The notes: a model not told the origin generated them from the letters alone. A stretch of DNA of 64,000 nucleotides from an uncultured Poribacteria bacterium (GCA_951828385.1 OX639973.1:1916470-1980469); one strand, 5' to 3'. Counted from the first letter of the stretch, positions 52,767 through 61,937 are shown. Translations and numbers: made by a program.

Positions 52767-54050
52767 TTACTTCGTCCCTGTTTGGTTTTTCAAGTTTTTC
52801 ACGTGTTTCTGGACCTCTGAATAGCGTTTCGCTTCCGGGAAATAGGTCAGGTAAAGTTCATAGAGTTGCAACGCACGCGCATAGTTTTGCTGCGTTTCCG
52901 CCGCACGCGCGCGTTTCTCTAATGCATCCGCCTTTGCATTCAACAGTTCGCTGAGCAGTTGTGTCGCACGCCCCGCGAAAATGCTATTGCCATACTTATC
53001 CCGAAAAGCCGTTAACGCCTTCGTTACTTCAGCGTACGGTTTCTTATCAAACGCATCTTTGAGGCGTTCAAGTTCTGTTTCGGCTTTCGCAGCAAGACGC
53101 ATCGCTGATTGTTTTGCCGTACGGCACGACTCCGTGTCAGGTAAAATCTCCGCAATTTGGGTGTAAAGCGTGAACGCCTCCCCGAGTTTGCCAACGTTTT
53201 CAGCGGTTTGTGCCTTTTCAAATCCAGACGCAACCTGTTTCATGGGGCCGTAAGCGATAAGCCACTCCCGCATTTTGGTTTTCGTCGACCACTGTGGGGA
53301 AAGACTGTGCGTTTCATTTTCCCAACCCTCAAACGTCACATCTGCGCCCCACGCTTTATAAAACCCAGAGGCGCGTTTGGCGCGTGGGTAGTGTGGATCA
53401 TCCAATTCACCGGCACCGTAGAAGATAGGATGCCCGCGAATCAGTTCCGCTGGTGGTGGCTCCGTATCCACATTGCGTCTACCTGCCCCAAGAATCAGAA
53501 AACCCGCTAACCGATCCAGCAACTGTTCACCTAAAACGGTCGTCGAATAGCCGCCTTGGCTATAACCCCCCATGAAGATATAATCCGTCGCAATATTCAA
53601 ACGCGAGGATACAAGTGCCATCACTTCATTAAAGAACGCCTTTTCAGGGGCTGTTTTGGTAGGCGGAAGGTGTCCCTCGTAATAGTCGTCAGTTGCGTAA
53701 TTCATGCCGACAATGATAAACCCTTCGCCTTTTGTTATGCGCCTGAACATCTGGGTTGTGGCTGTCCCACGGTAGCCGTGGTAATAAAAAAGGACCGGAA
53801 ATGGACGCTTGTTGGTGTAATCAACCGGTACGTAAAGCAGAAAAGTTTTCCCCGTCTTTGGTGCTGTGATACGTACCTCCTTCCCGGGCAACAGTTCAGC
53901 GGCGGACATCGGTCCATCAGCGACGAGAACACTGCAAAACAGAAGTAAAAGGAGTGTGCTGAAGCAAACGATCTCTCCGATCAGGCACGAATTATTGGAA
54001 CAGAAGATACGTTTGATAGGGTAAGCGGCATTGAAAAGGCGTGGTTTCAT
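52767..54050 (-). CDS. exported alpha/beta-hydrolase with helical repeat tail
   Basis: A 427-residue protein with an N-terminal hydrophobic segment (IVCFSTLLLLLFCSVLVADG) that serves as signal peptide or anchor. Residues 60-270 form an alpha/beta-hydrolase of the esterase/PHB-depolymerase type: LFYYHGYRG oxyanion region, nucleophile serine 174 in GGYSQGG, and GENETHS-like histidine region (WENETHSLSP). Residues 285-425 are TPR-like helices. Substrate unknown, perhaps feruloyl or polyester bonds. It overlaps the upstream gene by four bases. Confidence 0.8.
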   Translation of the reverse strand: MKPRLFNAAYPIKRIFCSNNSCLIGEIVCFSTLLLLLFCSVLVADGPMSAAELLPGKEVRITAPKTGKTFLLYVPVDYTNKRPFPVLFYYHGYRGTATTQMFRRITKGEGFIIVGMNYATDDYYEGHLPPTKTAPEKAFFNEVMALVSSRLNIATDYIFMGGYSQGGYSTTVLGEQLLDRLAGFLILGAGRRNVDTEPPPAELIRGHPIFYGAGELDDPHYPRAKRASGFYKAWGADVTFEGWENETHSLSPQWSTKTKMREWLIAYGPMKQVASGFEKAQTAENVGKLGEAFTLYTQIAEILPDTESCRTAKQSAMRLAAKAETELERLKDAFDKKPYAEVTKALTAFRDKYGNSIFAGRATQLLSELLNAKADALEKRARAAETQQNYARALQLYELYLTYFPEAKRYSEVQKHVKNLKNQTGTK

Positions 54051-54748
54051 GCGTCTGTGGTTTCCCCCTGAAGTGCCTCTAATTGGAGGATGAGTCGACC
54101 GAGTTGCAGTCGTAGCAGTAGCGTGTAGATTTGCATCAGGAGCGTAACTTGTGCTTCTGTCGGCAGATCGCTGGCATAAATCACAGCGAGTAATTTATCT
54201 GCGCGATCCCGAACCTGCTCGGCTTTCTCCAAATCATCCGCTTCTGTCTCTGGGGTGCTCTCTTTGATAAACTGCCATAAGCGATCCTGAATTTCGAGCA
54301 TATAATTCTTTGCCATTGCGGTGCGTGCTTTCTTAGCAGAATCTACCCAGATGGTATTTGCCTTCCAATTCAGCATAAAGGCGATACTGTTGATAACCAC
54401 ATCGCGAAGCGTGTCTTCGCCAGAGAGCAGTTCTTCTAAGTTTATGATGCCCTCCGCTTCTGCTGAGAAGGTCCGAACGCGCGTAAAATCTTTCATATTT
54501 GTCAACAATACCTCATTTTCTGCAATGAGCCGCCAAAAATCTGCACTCGTTGAAAGCAAGACCTCCACGCGATTGCAAACAGTGTCAGGAATTTGCGCGC
54601 GAACGCAGTAGTAGTGCAGGCTGTGGAGTTGACTCCGAAAGCGTTGCAAGCTCTCAGTCGTCTGGATTTCCGACGAACGGGCAATATGTGGGAGGAGTTC
54701 CTCCCGAATCTGATTCAAAAGTGTAGGGACAGTGCGTTCAACGTTCAT
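54047..54748 (-). CDS. hypothetical helical protein
   Basis: A 233-residue, almost wholly helical protein without signal peptide or recognised domain; EEADDLEKAEQVRDRADKLL-type segments suggest long amphipathic helices. It heads the operon leading to the esterase, mazG and adenylyltransferase genes, with a four-base overlap to the esterase. A minus-strand promoter lies at 54802-54830. Confidence 0.7.
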   Translation of the reverse strand: MNVERTVPTLLNQIREELLPHIARSSEIQTTESLQRFRSQLHSLHYYCVRAQIPDTVCNRVEVLLSTSADFWRLIAENEVLLTNMKDFTRVRTFSAEAEGIINLEELLSGEDTLRDVVINSIAFMLNWKANTIWVDSAKKARTAMAKNYMLEIQDRLWQFIKESTPETEADDLEKAEQVRDRADKLLAVIYASDLPTEAQVTLLMQIYTLLLRLQLGRLILQLEALQGETTDA

Positions 54749-54801
54749 CTGGTAAACCTTATCAGTGCGAAGTGTGTATTGGCATAAATTCCTTTCCTAA
54801 T

Positions 54802-54830
54802 AGCATAGCAGGTTTCCTATAAAAAGTCAA
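54802..54830 (-). promoter_or_regulatory. promoter of the 54748 operon
   Basis: On the minus strand: TTGACT (54830-54825), 17 bases ending CCTGC, TATGCT (54807-54802). Its -35 box is one base from the -35 box of the divergent promoter at 54832. Confidence 0.65.
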
Positions 54831-54831
54831 T

Positions 54832-54861
54832 TTGACAATTATTGGAATTCTATGTTAAAAT
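54832..54861 (+). promoter_or_regulatory. promoter of the thioredoxin-like gene
   Basis: TTGACA at 54832-54837 followed by TATGTTAAAAT; the -10 is TTAAAA after 17 bases or TAAAAT after 18. The -35 boxes of this and the minus-strand promoter are back to back. Confidence 0.6.
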
Positions 54862-54898
54862 GTGGATAGGAAACACAAGGAGCGGACGGAGGACTGTC

Positions 54899-55447
54899 AT
54901 GAGATTATATATCGCTGTTATCATCAGTATCGCCTTCTTCGGGATGCTCGCGAGTTTCGCCGACGAAAAGACTGAACCGGCTCCCCCAAAAGTGGGCGAC
55001 ACAGCACCGGATTGGACACTCCAAGACCCGGAAGAAAAAGAACACAACCTGAAGAAGCTGCGCGGTAAAGTTGTCTTCCTGATTCTGGGCAATCGGAAAA
55101 TTCGCAAAGAAGACAACAAGTGGGCAGAAGTGTTTCAAAAAGATTACCGAGAGAACAAACAAGTTACCGCCTATATCGTCGCCGATATGCGGAGCGTCCC
55201 CGGGTTCATACCGAAACGGTTTATCAGAGGTCAACTCAAGAGAAATCCTCCGCCAGTGAAATTCCTGCTCGATTGGAAGGGAGAGGTGCATAAACAGTAT
55301 CAGACGGAAAAGGAGAAACCGACACTTTACCTAATCTCGCAGAAAGGTAAGATTGTATTCCATCGAAAAGCGAATTTCAAACCAGAGACTTACGCCGAAC
55401 TGAAAAAGAAAATTGATAAACTGTTGGCAGCACCTGATGCAAAGTAA
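54899..55447 (+). CDS. exported thioredoxin-fold protein
   Basis: A 182-residue protein with signal peptide MRLYIAVIISIAFFGMLASF. The mature part has a redoxin/AhpC-TSA start (PKVGDTAPDWTLQDPEEKEH, LKKLRGKVVFLILGN), but no CxxC or peroxidatic cysteine is present, so it is unlikely to be a standard oxidoreductase. The C-terminal PTLYLISQKGKIVFHRKANF segment fits the thioredoxin beta-hairpin. The start is ATG 54899 with ACGGAGGA upstream, inside a longer frame beginning at 54842 that overlaps the promoter. Confidence 0.75.
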   Translation: MRLYIAVIISIAFFGMLASFADEKTEPAPPKVGDTAPDWTLQDPEEKEHNLKKLRGKVVFLILGNRKIRKEDNKWAEVFQKDYRENKQVTAYIVADMRSVPGFIPKRFIRGQLKRNPPPVKFLLDWKGEVHKQYQTEKEKPTLYLISQKGKIVFHRKANFKPETYAELKKKIDKLLAAPDAK

Positions 55448-55537
55448 TCGACCGTGAATTGACACAGCGGTGTCAGCCTGTCTCTTATTGTAGAATTGGT
55501 ATCAGTGCCACACAATCCTCTGGGATGGGAGAAAGAT

Positions 55538-56614
55538 ATGTCTACAAAAACAAAAGCCAAAAGTTATTTATCCAAACCCGTCTTAACGCTTGTTCTCGGC
55601 ATGCTTCTGGGTGTAGCCGGTATATTAGCGATAACAAGCACACGCAACATATTATTTTTTATTTTAGGATTACCCCTATCTTTTTTTGCTTTCATAGTAG
55701 TATTATATGGATTGCTCAGAATAACAGATGGAAAGGAGGAAGCTAGAATGTTAATCGGAAAAACCCTTGAAGACTATTTATCCAGTCCAATCTTTCCCCT
55801 TGTTACGGGGCTGCTCCTTGGTGGATTCGGGCTGTTCGCGATGTGGGTAGCAGCAGATGATACACTGTTCCACATTTTAGCGTTATTTCTAACTGTCTGC
55901 GGCTTCGCCGCCGCTGCTTATGGATTGATGGGAACATTAGAGGACAAACAGCCTAAAAGACTTACCAAAAGTGAACGACAAGAAGTACTTGCACTTTCTC
56001 AGAGCCTGAAGGTACGTTACCCCACCTACACATTGAAAGTTCACAAACTGAAAGAGAAGCACGAAATGCTTCATGAAAAGTTCCCTGAAGTTCGGGCATA
56101 CGCTGAGGAATTTAAGCACCAACTCAAGGCGTTCGAGTCTGGGTTAACTGAATTAGAGACACAACTCCACGATAATCTCAGGAAGCACGCCCCTGTCATA
56201 GACAATGACAACGTGGACGGTCTCGCGAAGAAAATCATCTGGTCGGATAAGCAGCTTGCGTTGACGCAGTTAGGGACCGCCTTAAAAACATTAGCTGAGA
56301 CAGAGAGTCCGGTAGTGCCAGAGAATTACCGTAGCGTGCTGAGCCAAATTCGTAAAGACTTTAAAAAACTCGATGGCGGCGTAACGCTCTACCACGAATT
56401 ACTCACAACGTGCACCAGAGAGACCGATACCTTTGACGTTATCCAAGCATTGAAAGAAGAAGTTGAAGGGATCGATGCCTTGATAGCACAGCATGAAGCC
56501 GAATTGCAAAGACTGGAGACAAGCACCCTCACGCAATACGAGATGTCGAAAATGGCACTCTCAATGTTTCAAGAACGTTTTGACGAATTCAAAGCGGGTT
56601 GCGAGGTTTCGTGA
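55538..56614 (+). CDS. hypothetical membrane protein with coiled coil
   Basis: A 358-residue protein with two pairs of transmembrane helices in the first 150 residues (PVLTLVLGMLLGVAGILAIT, LGLPLSFFAFIVVLYGLL, PLVTGLLLGGFGLFAMWVAA, HILALFLTVCGFAAAAYGLM); the two pairs resemble each other, which suggests internal duplication. The rest is a long soluble helical domain with coiled-coil character. Function unknown. ATG 55538 after GGGAGAAAG is preferred to GTG 55496. Confidence 0.7.
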   Translation: MSTKTKAKSYLSKPVLTLVLGMLLGVAGILAITSTRNILFFILGLPLSFFAFIVVLYGLLRITDGKEEARMLIGKTLEDYLSSPIFPLVTGLLLGGFGLFAMWVAADDTLFHILALFLTVCGFAAAAYGLMGTLEDKQPKRLTKSERQEVLALSQSLKVRYPTYTLKVHKLKEKHEMLHEKFPEVRAYAEEFKHQLKAFESGLTELETQLHDNLRKHAPVIDNDNVDGLAKKIIWSDKQLALTQLGTALKTLAETESPVVPENYRSVLSQIRKDFKKLDGGVTLYHELLTTCTRETDTFDVIQALKEEVEGIDALIAQHEAELQRLETSTLTQYEMSKMALSMFQERFDEFKAGCEVS

Positions 56615-56634
56615 AGGATCAAAAAGGAATATCT

Positions 56635-57606
56635 ATGAAATATCTCGTTACGGGTTGTGCTGGGTTTATCGGGTGGAAAGTAACAGAATTCTTACTGGCG
56701 GCAGGACACACGGTTGTTGGCGTTGATAACATAAACACCGCCTACGATACACAAGTCAAGCAATGGAGACTCAAGCAGATCGAAGGCACGCCAAATTTTG
56801 AATTTCGCCGTTCTGACATCCGCGACCGAGACGCATTGCGAGATATATTCAACACGCATTATGACGCTGTGATTAACCTTGCAGCACGCGCCGGTGTCCG
56901 ACAGTCTGTGGAAAACCCGTGGGTATACGTCGATACAAACGTGACCGGAACGCTGAATCTGCTGGAGTTGTGCCGCGAGTTTGAAGTAAACAAATTCGTG
57001 TTGGCTTCAACATCAAGCCTCTATGGCGCGAACAACCCACTCCCCTTCAGTGAAGAAGCGAACACAGACCAACCCTTGTCCCCTTATGCTGCCTCAAAAA
57101 AAGGTGCCGAATCGCTCTGCCATAGTTATCACCATCTCTACGGCATCGACGTGACAATCTTCCGCTTTTTTACTGTCTATGGACCCGCTGGCAGACCCGA
57201 TATGAGCGCATTCCGATTTGTTCAGTGGATTAGCGAAGGAAAACCGGTTATTGTCTATGGCGATGGCAAACAGTCCTCACGAGATTACACCTATCTCGAA
57301 GACATTGCCCGGGGTGTGATAGCCGGACTGAAACCTCTTAAATACGAAGTAATTAATCTCGGTTCAGACAGTCCCATCGTGCTGATTGACACCATTCGAC
57401 TGATAGAAGAACTCGTTGGCAAGGAAGCCGAACTCTCACATCAACCGTTCCACCCCGCAGATGTGCGGGCAACGTGGGCAGACATCCGCAAAGCAGAAAA
57501 ACTTTTAGGGTGGCGACCACAGGTCACTTTTCGAGAGGGGATCACGGCTCTTGTGGAATGGTATCAGGCAAATCGGGAATGGGCAAAAGACATCCAAACA
57601 GGCTAA
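56635..57606 (+). CDS. NAD-dependent sugar-nucleotide epimerase (UDP-glucuronate epimerase-like)
   Basis: A 323-residue extended SDR. The NAD-binding VTGCAGFIGWKV lies at the N-terminus, the catalytic YAASKKGAE (YxxxK) and preceding STSSLYG near 130-160, and FFTVYGPAGRPDMSAFRF marks the sugar-binding region of UDP-glucuronate/GDP-mannose 4,6-type epimerases. It likely makes a precursor of cell-surface polysaccharide. ATG 56635 with AAGGA upstream; 20 bases after the preceding stop. Its stop overlaps the end of the convergent gene. Confidence 0.87.
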   Translation: MKYLVTGCAGFIGWKVTEFLLAAGHTVVGVDNINTAYDTQVKQWRLKQIEGTPNFEFRRSDIRDRDALRDIFNTHYDAVINLAARAGVRQSVENPWVYVDTNVTGTLNLLELCREFEVNKFVLASTSSLYGANNPLPFSEEANTDQPLSPYAASKKGAESLCHSYHHLYGIDVTIFRFFTVYGPAGRPDMSAFRFVQWISEGKPVIVYGDGKQSSRDYTYLEDIARGVIAGLKPLKYEVINLGSDSPIVLIDTIRLIEELVGKEAELSHQPFHPADVRATWADIRKAEKLLGWRPQVTFREGITALVEWYQANREWAKDIQTG

Positions 57607-58223
57607 ACCGCAGAGACAACCTGTGAACCGTTACGCTGCGTTAAAAGTGCAACCGCCTTTTCCAAGGCATTCGCGTCTACCTTCATTTTCGCTATCTCCA
57701 CCTCGCGTTGCACATACGTCAGCGTATGTTCCTGACTCATCGGCGCAGCAATATCCTGCACAATCTTATGGAGTTTTTTTACATCGGCTTTCTTGATGCC
57801 CGTCTCTGCTTCAACGCGGGTATGTAGGACAGTGGGAGTTTCTGGTTCCTCAACAGGTTTTGCTTGCTTGACACGGGTGGATCTGGTATTCGGTTTCGAC
57901 TCTGCAGATGACGCTGTCGGTGTCTTCACACGGCGGGCTCGTTTTCGAGAGGTGCCCTGTTTAGAAGACTGGATCTTCCCCGCCTCCAGAGATTTGACAC
58001 CACATTCCTTACACAACTTCGCCGTGACATCCGCCAAGGTCATCGTCACAATGATTTCACTGATTGACCCACAGAGTTCACATTCAGCAAGGTTTTCGAT
58101 GCCTGCAAGGATTTCCGCCTGTATTACCAGCATCTTTTCTTTGTCGGTCTTTGTCTGTTTCTCTTTCTGGCAGAGCGCGATCAATTTCTGCGCAGATTTC
58201 TCAATTGTGTCTAAATGTCCCAT
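57603..58223 (-). CDS. zinc-ribbon-like hypothetical protein
   Basis: A 206-residue protein with an N-terminal helix, a CELCG...CKEC pair suited to bind zinc (residues 47-73), a basic R/K/T/S-rich low-complexity linker (GTSRKRARRVKTPTASS) and a C-terminal helical part. GGGGGA precedes the ATG. Nucleic-acid binding is possible from the basic linker and zinc motif but not shown. Its 3' end overlaps the convergent epimerase gene by four bases. Confidence 0.7.
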   Translation of the reverse strand: MGHLDTIEKSAQKLIALCQKEKQTKTDKEKMLVIQAEILAGIENLAECELCGSISEIIVTMTLADVTAKLCKECGVKSLEAGKIQSSKQGTSRKRARRVKTPTASSAESKPNTRSTRVKQAKPVEEPETPTVLHTRVEAETGIKKADVKKLHKIVQDIAAPMSQEHTLTYVQREVEIAKMKVDANALEKAVALLTQRNGSQVVSAV

Positions 58224-58634
58224 GTGTCCCCCAACTCATAGGCGCGCTTTGTAAACGCACTATAGGTGTCAATTTTAGAAAAAATAACCGCCTCGGTTCC
58301 CCGGTCCGGTAGGTTCGGTTTCCTAACCGAACCGGATATTACGCGGAAACCTTGATGACTTCAAAAACCTTTTCAGTCCCGTAGGGGACGGCATGTTTAT
58401 AGCAGCATGTCTGAGCAAAGAGCTAAGCCCTGTAAGGGGTTTTTGCTTGGGTGTTTCTTCAGCATGTTTATATCATCTATGCTAAAATATCGAAAAGACC
58501 CCTAAATGACACCTATGGCGCGCTTTGTAAACGCACCAATTCGCTGTGTATTGTTAATTGCCAAATCTACTGACTATTAACGCTATTCGCAGGCAAGATG
58601 TGTAACAGGAAGAGTGCTTAATCCGAGACAATTA
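58224..58634. other. intergenic repeat region between two minus-strand genes
   Basis: Holds GGCGCGCTTTGTAAACGCAC at 58241-58260 and again at 58517-58536, flanked by AGGTGTCA and TGACACCT in opposite order. Between them lie a palindrome (GGTTCGGTTTCC...GGAAACC type, with TAGGTTCGGTTTCCTAACCG) near 58309 and CCCGTAGGGGACGG near 58379. No gene is visible. Confidence 0.7.
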
Positions 58635-60269
58635 TTACGGCTTTTGTAAAGCAGCGAACTTTTTATCTCTATAAAGTTTATATTCAAAACTATCCAGCAG
58701 TGCTTCGCAACTCGCGGAGATGATATTTTCTGAGACACCGACGGTTCGCCAACTCCGTTCCCCATCGCTCGCTTCAATCAACACCCTGACTTTTGAACCG
58801 GTGCCTGCTTTGGTATCCAGGACTCGGACTTTGTAATCTATCAGGCGAACTGTCTGCAAGGCAGGATAGAACTGTTCGAGCGCCTTTCGGAGCGCAGTGT
58901 CAAGCGCATTGACGGGACCATCTCCATCAGCAGCAGTGTGTGCGGTGAAACCGTCTGGCGTTGTGACCTTGACTGTCGCTTCAGAACGCATCGCGAAGTC
59001 AGTGAACTGCTCAATAATCACGCGAAAACCGACGGGATCAAAGAACGATTCATATCCGTTAAACACCTTATGCGTCAAAAGCTCAAACGATGCTTCAGCG
59101 GCTTCGTATTGATAGCCATCCTGCTCGGCTGCTTTGAGACGCTTGAAGAGTTCTAACACCTGCGGTGAATTTTTATCGTAATCGGGATATTCCTTCTCGA
59201 TTTTTTTCATGATCGTGCCGCGTCCTGCCTGATCAGAGACGAGAATCCGCTGCGTATTGCCAACTGTTTCTGGCACGATATGTTCATAAGTAAGGCGGTT
59301 TTTACGAATCGCATCGGTATGTAAACCACCTTTATGTGCAAAAGCGGAACGTCCCACGTAGGGTTGACGCTCATCATGCGGGAGGTTCGCCAACTCACTG
59401 ATAAGTCGTGATACACTTGTTAACGCTTGCAGCTGCGTATCGCTGAGACACTTTATTCCGAGTTTGAGTTGAATCGTAGGGATAATAGAGGCGAGATTCG
59501 CGTTTCCACACCGTTCGCCATAGCCGTTGAATGTGCCTTGTATGTGGGTTGCACCGGCTTGAACAGCCAATACCGAGTTTGCCGCCCCCATCCCCGCATC
59601 GTTGTGCGTATGGATGCCAACAGGCAAAGACAGCTCGGAGAGGACGACCTTGACACCTTCCTGGATTTCTAACGGCAATCTACCACCATTGGTATCACAA
59701 AGGACAAGGCAGCTCGCACCACCCGCGGCAGCGGCTCGCAATGTTTCTATTGCATACGCAGGGTCATCGGCATAACCATCAAAAAAGTGTTCTGCATCGT
59801 AAATTACCTCGCGACCATTTTCCACGAGATAGCGGACGGAGCTCTCAATTAATGCCAAGTTCTCTTCTGCCGTCACACGCAGCACATCGGTCGCATGAAG
59901 CCGCCAGCTCTTCCCAAAGATCGTGACAGTTCGTGCGCCAGTATCCAGCAAAGCGGTCAGATTCGGATCCGCATCAACCGTATAAGTAGGGTATCTCGTG
60001 CTACCAAACGGTACGATCGTTGCCGTTTCCAGCACCATCCCCTTTGCACGTTTGAAGAATTCTATATCTTTCGGATTAGAACCGGGATAACCGCCCTCAA
60101 TATAGCGAATGCCTAATTTATCAAGTGCCTCTATAATGATAAGTTTATCTTCAACAGAAAACGCCACGCCTTCTGCTTGGCTGCCATCCCTGAGCGTCGT
60201 ATCGTAAAAATCAACCATGCTATTTTTCACTGCAAGTTTTGGCTTGCGCTTTTGAATACGGACTCGCAA
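58635..60269 (-). CDS. cimA: citramalate synthase
   Basis: A 544-residue homologue of CimA, which condenses pyruvate and acetyl-CoA in the threonine-independent isoleucine pathway. YDTTLRDGSQAEGVAFS, the GGYPGSNPKD segment, ICHTHNDAGM-type metal site (GIHTHNDAGMG) and NGYGERCGNA are present, and the C-terminal LeuA-dimer regulatory domain is complete. The related homocitrate/isopropylmalate synthases are less similar in the first motif. The TTG at 60269 gives the longest version; ATG at 60218 (MVDFYDTTLRD) starts exactly at the conserved domain and may be real. A strong AAGGAGA at 60297-60303 lies too far from both. Confidence 0.9.
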   Translation of the reverse strand: MRVRIQKRKPKLAVKNSMVDFYDTTLRDGSQAEGVAFSVEDKLIIIEALDKLGIRYIEGGYPGSNPKDIEFFKRAKGMVLETATIVPFGSTRYPTYTVDADPNLTALLDTGARTVTIFGKSWRLHATDVLRVTAEENLALIESSVRYLVENGREVIYDAEHFFDGYADDPAYAIETLRAAAAGGASCLVLCDTNGGRLPLEIQEGVKVVLSELSLPVGIHTHNDAGMGAANSVLAVQAGATHIQGTFNGYGERCGNANLASIIPTIQLKLGIKCLSDTQLQALTSVSRLISELANLPHDERQPYVGRSAFAHKGGLHTDAIRKNRLTYEHIVPETVGNTQRILVSDQAGRGTIMKKIEKEYPDYDKNSPQVLELFKRLKAAEQDGYQYEAAEASFELLTHKVFNGYESFFDPVGFRVIIEQFTDFAMRSEATVKVTTPDGFTAHTAADGDGPVNALDTALRKALEQFYPALQTVRLIDYKVRVLDTKAGTGSKVRVLIEASDGERSWRTVGVSENIISASCEALLDSFEYKLYRDKKFAALQKP

Positions 60270-60336
60270 ACTTCGCCCTACAACGCCAAAATTCGGTGTC
60301 TCCTTTTAGTCGTTCCCATTTAATTCTGTTACTGAA

Positions 60337-60365
60337 ATTCTATCACGTTTTAGGGCAAAAGTCAA
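60337..60365 (-). promoter_or_regulatory. cimA promoter
   Basis: On the minus strand: TTGACT (60365-60360), 17 bases ending ACGTGA, TAGAAT (60342-60337), with a TGA extended element. Confidence 0.65.
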
Positions 60366-60394
60366 GATATTTGTAGTCCTACGACATGTTTCCC

Positions 60395-60423
60395 TTTCAC
60401 AATCCACGTAATTGTGTTATGAT
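60395..60423 (+). promoter_or_regulatory. dacB-like gene promoter
   Basis: TTTCAC, 17 bases ending TTGTGT, TATGAT at 60418-60423. ATG 60433 follows after only nine bases, so the leader is about three bases long. Confidence 0.6.
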
Positions 60424-60432
60424 TTAATTATC

Positions 60433-61731
60433 ATGAAAAACTATGCTATTTTACCCATTTGTGTTGCGTTACTGTTCTCAGGTTGCGGAATACTCGTGTC
60501 AAAACCGAAACCTGTTGAAACCCAGTCATCAACAGCCCCCGCAGACCCAATCGAAAAACTACACACCGATATTGATGCTGTTTTGCAGGAAACACTGTTC
60601 ACAACAGCAAGCATCGGTATAAAAGTCGTCGCTGTCGAAACAGGCGAAATGGTTTATGAAAAGAACCCTTACAAACTACACCACCCCGCCTCGACAACAA
60701 AACTCTTCACGGCAGCAACCGCCTTGGCAAAACTCGGATCAGACTACCAGTTTGAAACAACCGTCTACGTTGACGCAGATGCCGATACGCAAGTGGTAGG
60801 AGACATTTATCTCAAAGGCAGAGCCGACCCTGTGCTTCAACCTTTTGATATCATGAAACTGGTCGATACATTGCTTGAAACCGGTTTGCAATCAATACAG
60901 GGCGACATTGTCGTTGATACAACATACCTTGACACTGTTCGGGAAGGTCCCGGATGGATGTGGGACGATAGACCGCTTCGGATTAGTGCTTTAAGCATCA
61001 GACAAATAGAACCGGAACCCGGTACAAGAAGCAGAGCCCTCGCGTGCGGTTATCTACTGAAAAATGAACTCATAGAAAAAGGTATTGAGGTAACAGGTGA
61101 TGTCGTCCCTGGAACAGTACCATTAGAGGCACGCACGGTTGCTAAACACCTATCGCCGCCACTCGCCAATATCATCAAATTAATGAACAAACCGAGCGAC
61201 AACTGGATCGCTGAACTGCTGTTCAAAACCATAGGCGCTGAAGTGATGGGCGAACCCGGAACGTGGCAAAAAGGGAGAGATGCTATCAATGAATTCTTAG
61301 AAGAAATCATCGGTGAACCGCCAGCGCATCGGTTCGTTGACGGTTCTGGACTTTCCCGCTATAACCTTCTCAACGCTGAATTACTCACGCAGCTGCTCGT
61401 CTATATGTATCACAACTTCGAGCTGATGCCGGAGTATTTGGCATCGCTTCCGATTGCTGGCGTTGACGGCACTTTAGGAAATCGGATGCAAGGGATGTAC
61501 GCCGAGAAGGTGTTACGTGCGAAAACGGGGACGTTAAGTGGTGTCTCTGCCCTTGCTGGCTACACTGTCACAGCAGATGATGAAGTCTTTGCGTTCGGCA
61601 TCCTCATCAGCCATTACGTCGGTTCCCCTATCACTGCAAGAGATATCCAAGATCAGATTGGGAACTATCTGACCGGATTCAGTCGCCATCCTGTTAATAG
61701 CGTTAACGGCAAACGCTCCCAAGACGAATAA
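60433..61731 (+). CDS. dacB: D-alanyl-D-alanine carboxypeptidase/endopeptidase lipoprotein, PBP4 type
   Basis: A 432-residue S13-family penicillin-binding protein that trims peptidoglycan side chains. The lipobox LLFSGCG places the lipidated cysteine at residue 18. The three active-site motifs are present: ASTTKLF (SxxK), PSDNWIAE (SxN) and AKTGTLSG (KTG). The insert domain between SxxK and SxN is shorter than in E. coli PBP4. Start ATG 60433; the nearly leaderless promoter lies at 60395-60423, divergent from cimA. Confidence 0.9.
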   Translation: MKNYAILPICVALLFSGCGILVSKPKPVETQSSTAPADPIEKLHTDIDAVLQETLFTTASIGIKVVAVETGEMVYEKNPYKLHHPASTTKLFTAATALAKLGSDYQFETTVYVDADADTQVVGDIYLKGRADPVLQPFDIMKLVDTLLETGLQSIQGDIVVDTTYLDTVREGPGWMWDDRPLRISALSIRQIEPEPGTRSRALACGYLLKNELIEKGIEVTGDVVPGTVPLEARTVAKHLSPPLANIIKLMNKPSDNWIAELLFKTIGAEVMGEPGTWQKGRDAINEFLEEIIGEPPAHRFVDGSGLSRYNLLNAELLTQLLVYMYHNFELMPEYLASLPIAGVDGTLGNRMQGMYAEKVLRAKTGTLSGVSALAGYTVTADDEVFAFGILISHYVGSPITARDIQDQIGNYLTGFSRHPVNSVNGKRSQDE

Positions 61732-61764
61732 GAATAGTTTGATTGTGCTGGTTTTATCAATACG

Positions 61765-61896
61765 TAGGACTTACGCATTTCCTCTTAAAGTCCCCCTGAT
61801 AAGGGGGATTTAGGGGGTTAAATAACTGAAATACTCTCACTGTGAGGCATTTTTGGGTGAAATATATTGCTTTTGGACGCAATTTGCGTAAGTCCT
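61765..61896. repeat. 132-bp miniature inverted-repeat element, AGGACTTACGCA family
   Basis: TAGGACTTACGCA at the left end and TGCGTAAGTCCT at the right. The interior holds TCCCCCTGATAAGGGGGA, a perfect hairpin, but no shared sequence with the element at 13512. Confidence 0.8.
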
Positions 61897-61908
61897 GAAT
61901 ACGGTTTC

Positions 61909-61937
61909 TTGACATCTATGTTTAAACACGTTATAAT
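61909..61937 (+). promoter_or_regulatory. consensus promoter upstream of the repeat-tail protein
   Basis: TTGACA, 17 bases, TATAAT: a perfect match, starting 13 bases after the MITE ends. A second candidate, TTTACA-N17-TATACT, is at 61983-62011. The remaining 140 bases to the ATG contain nothing recognised. Confidence 0.7.
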
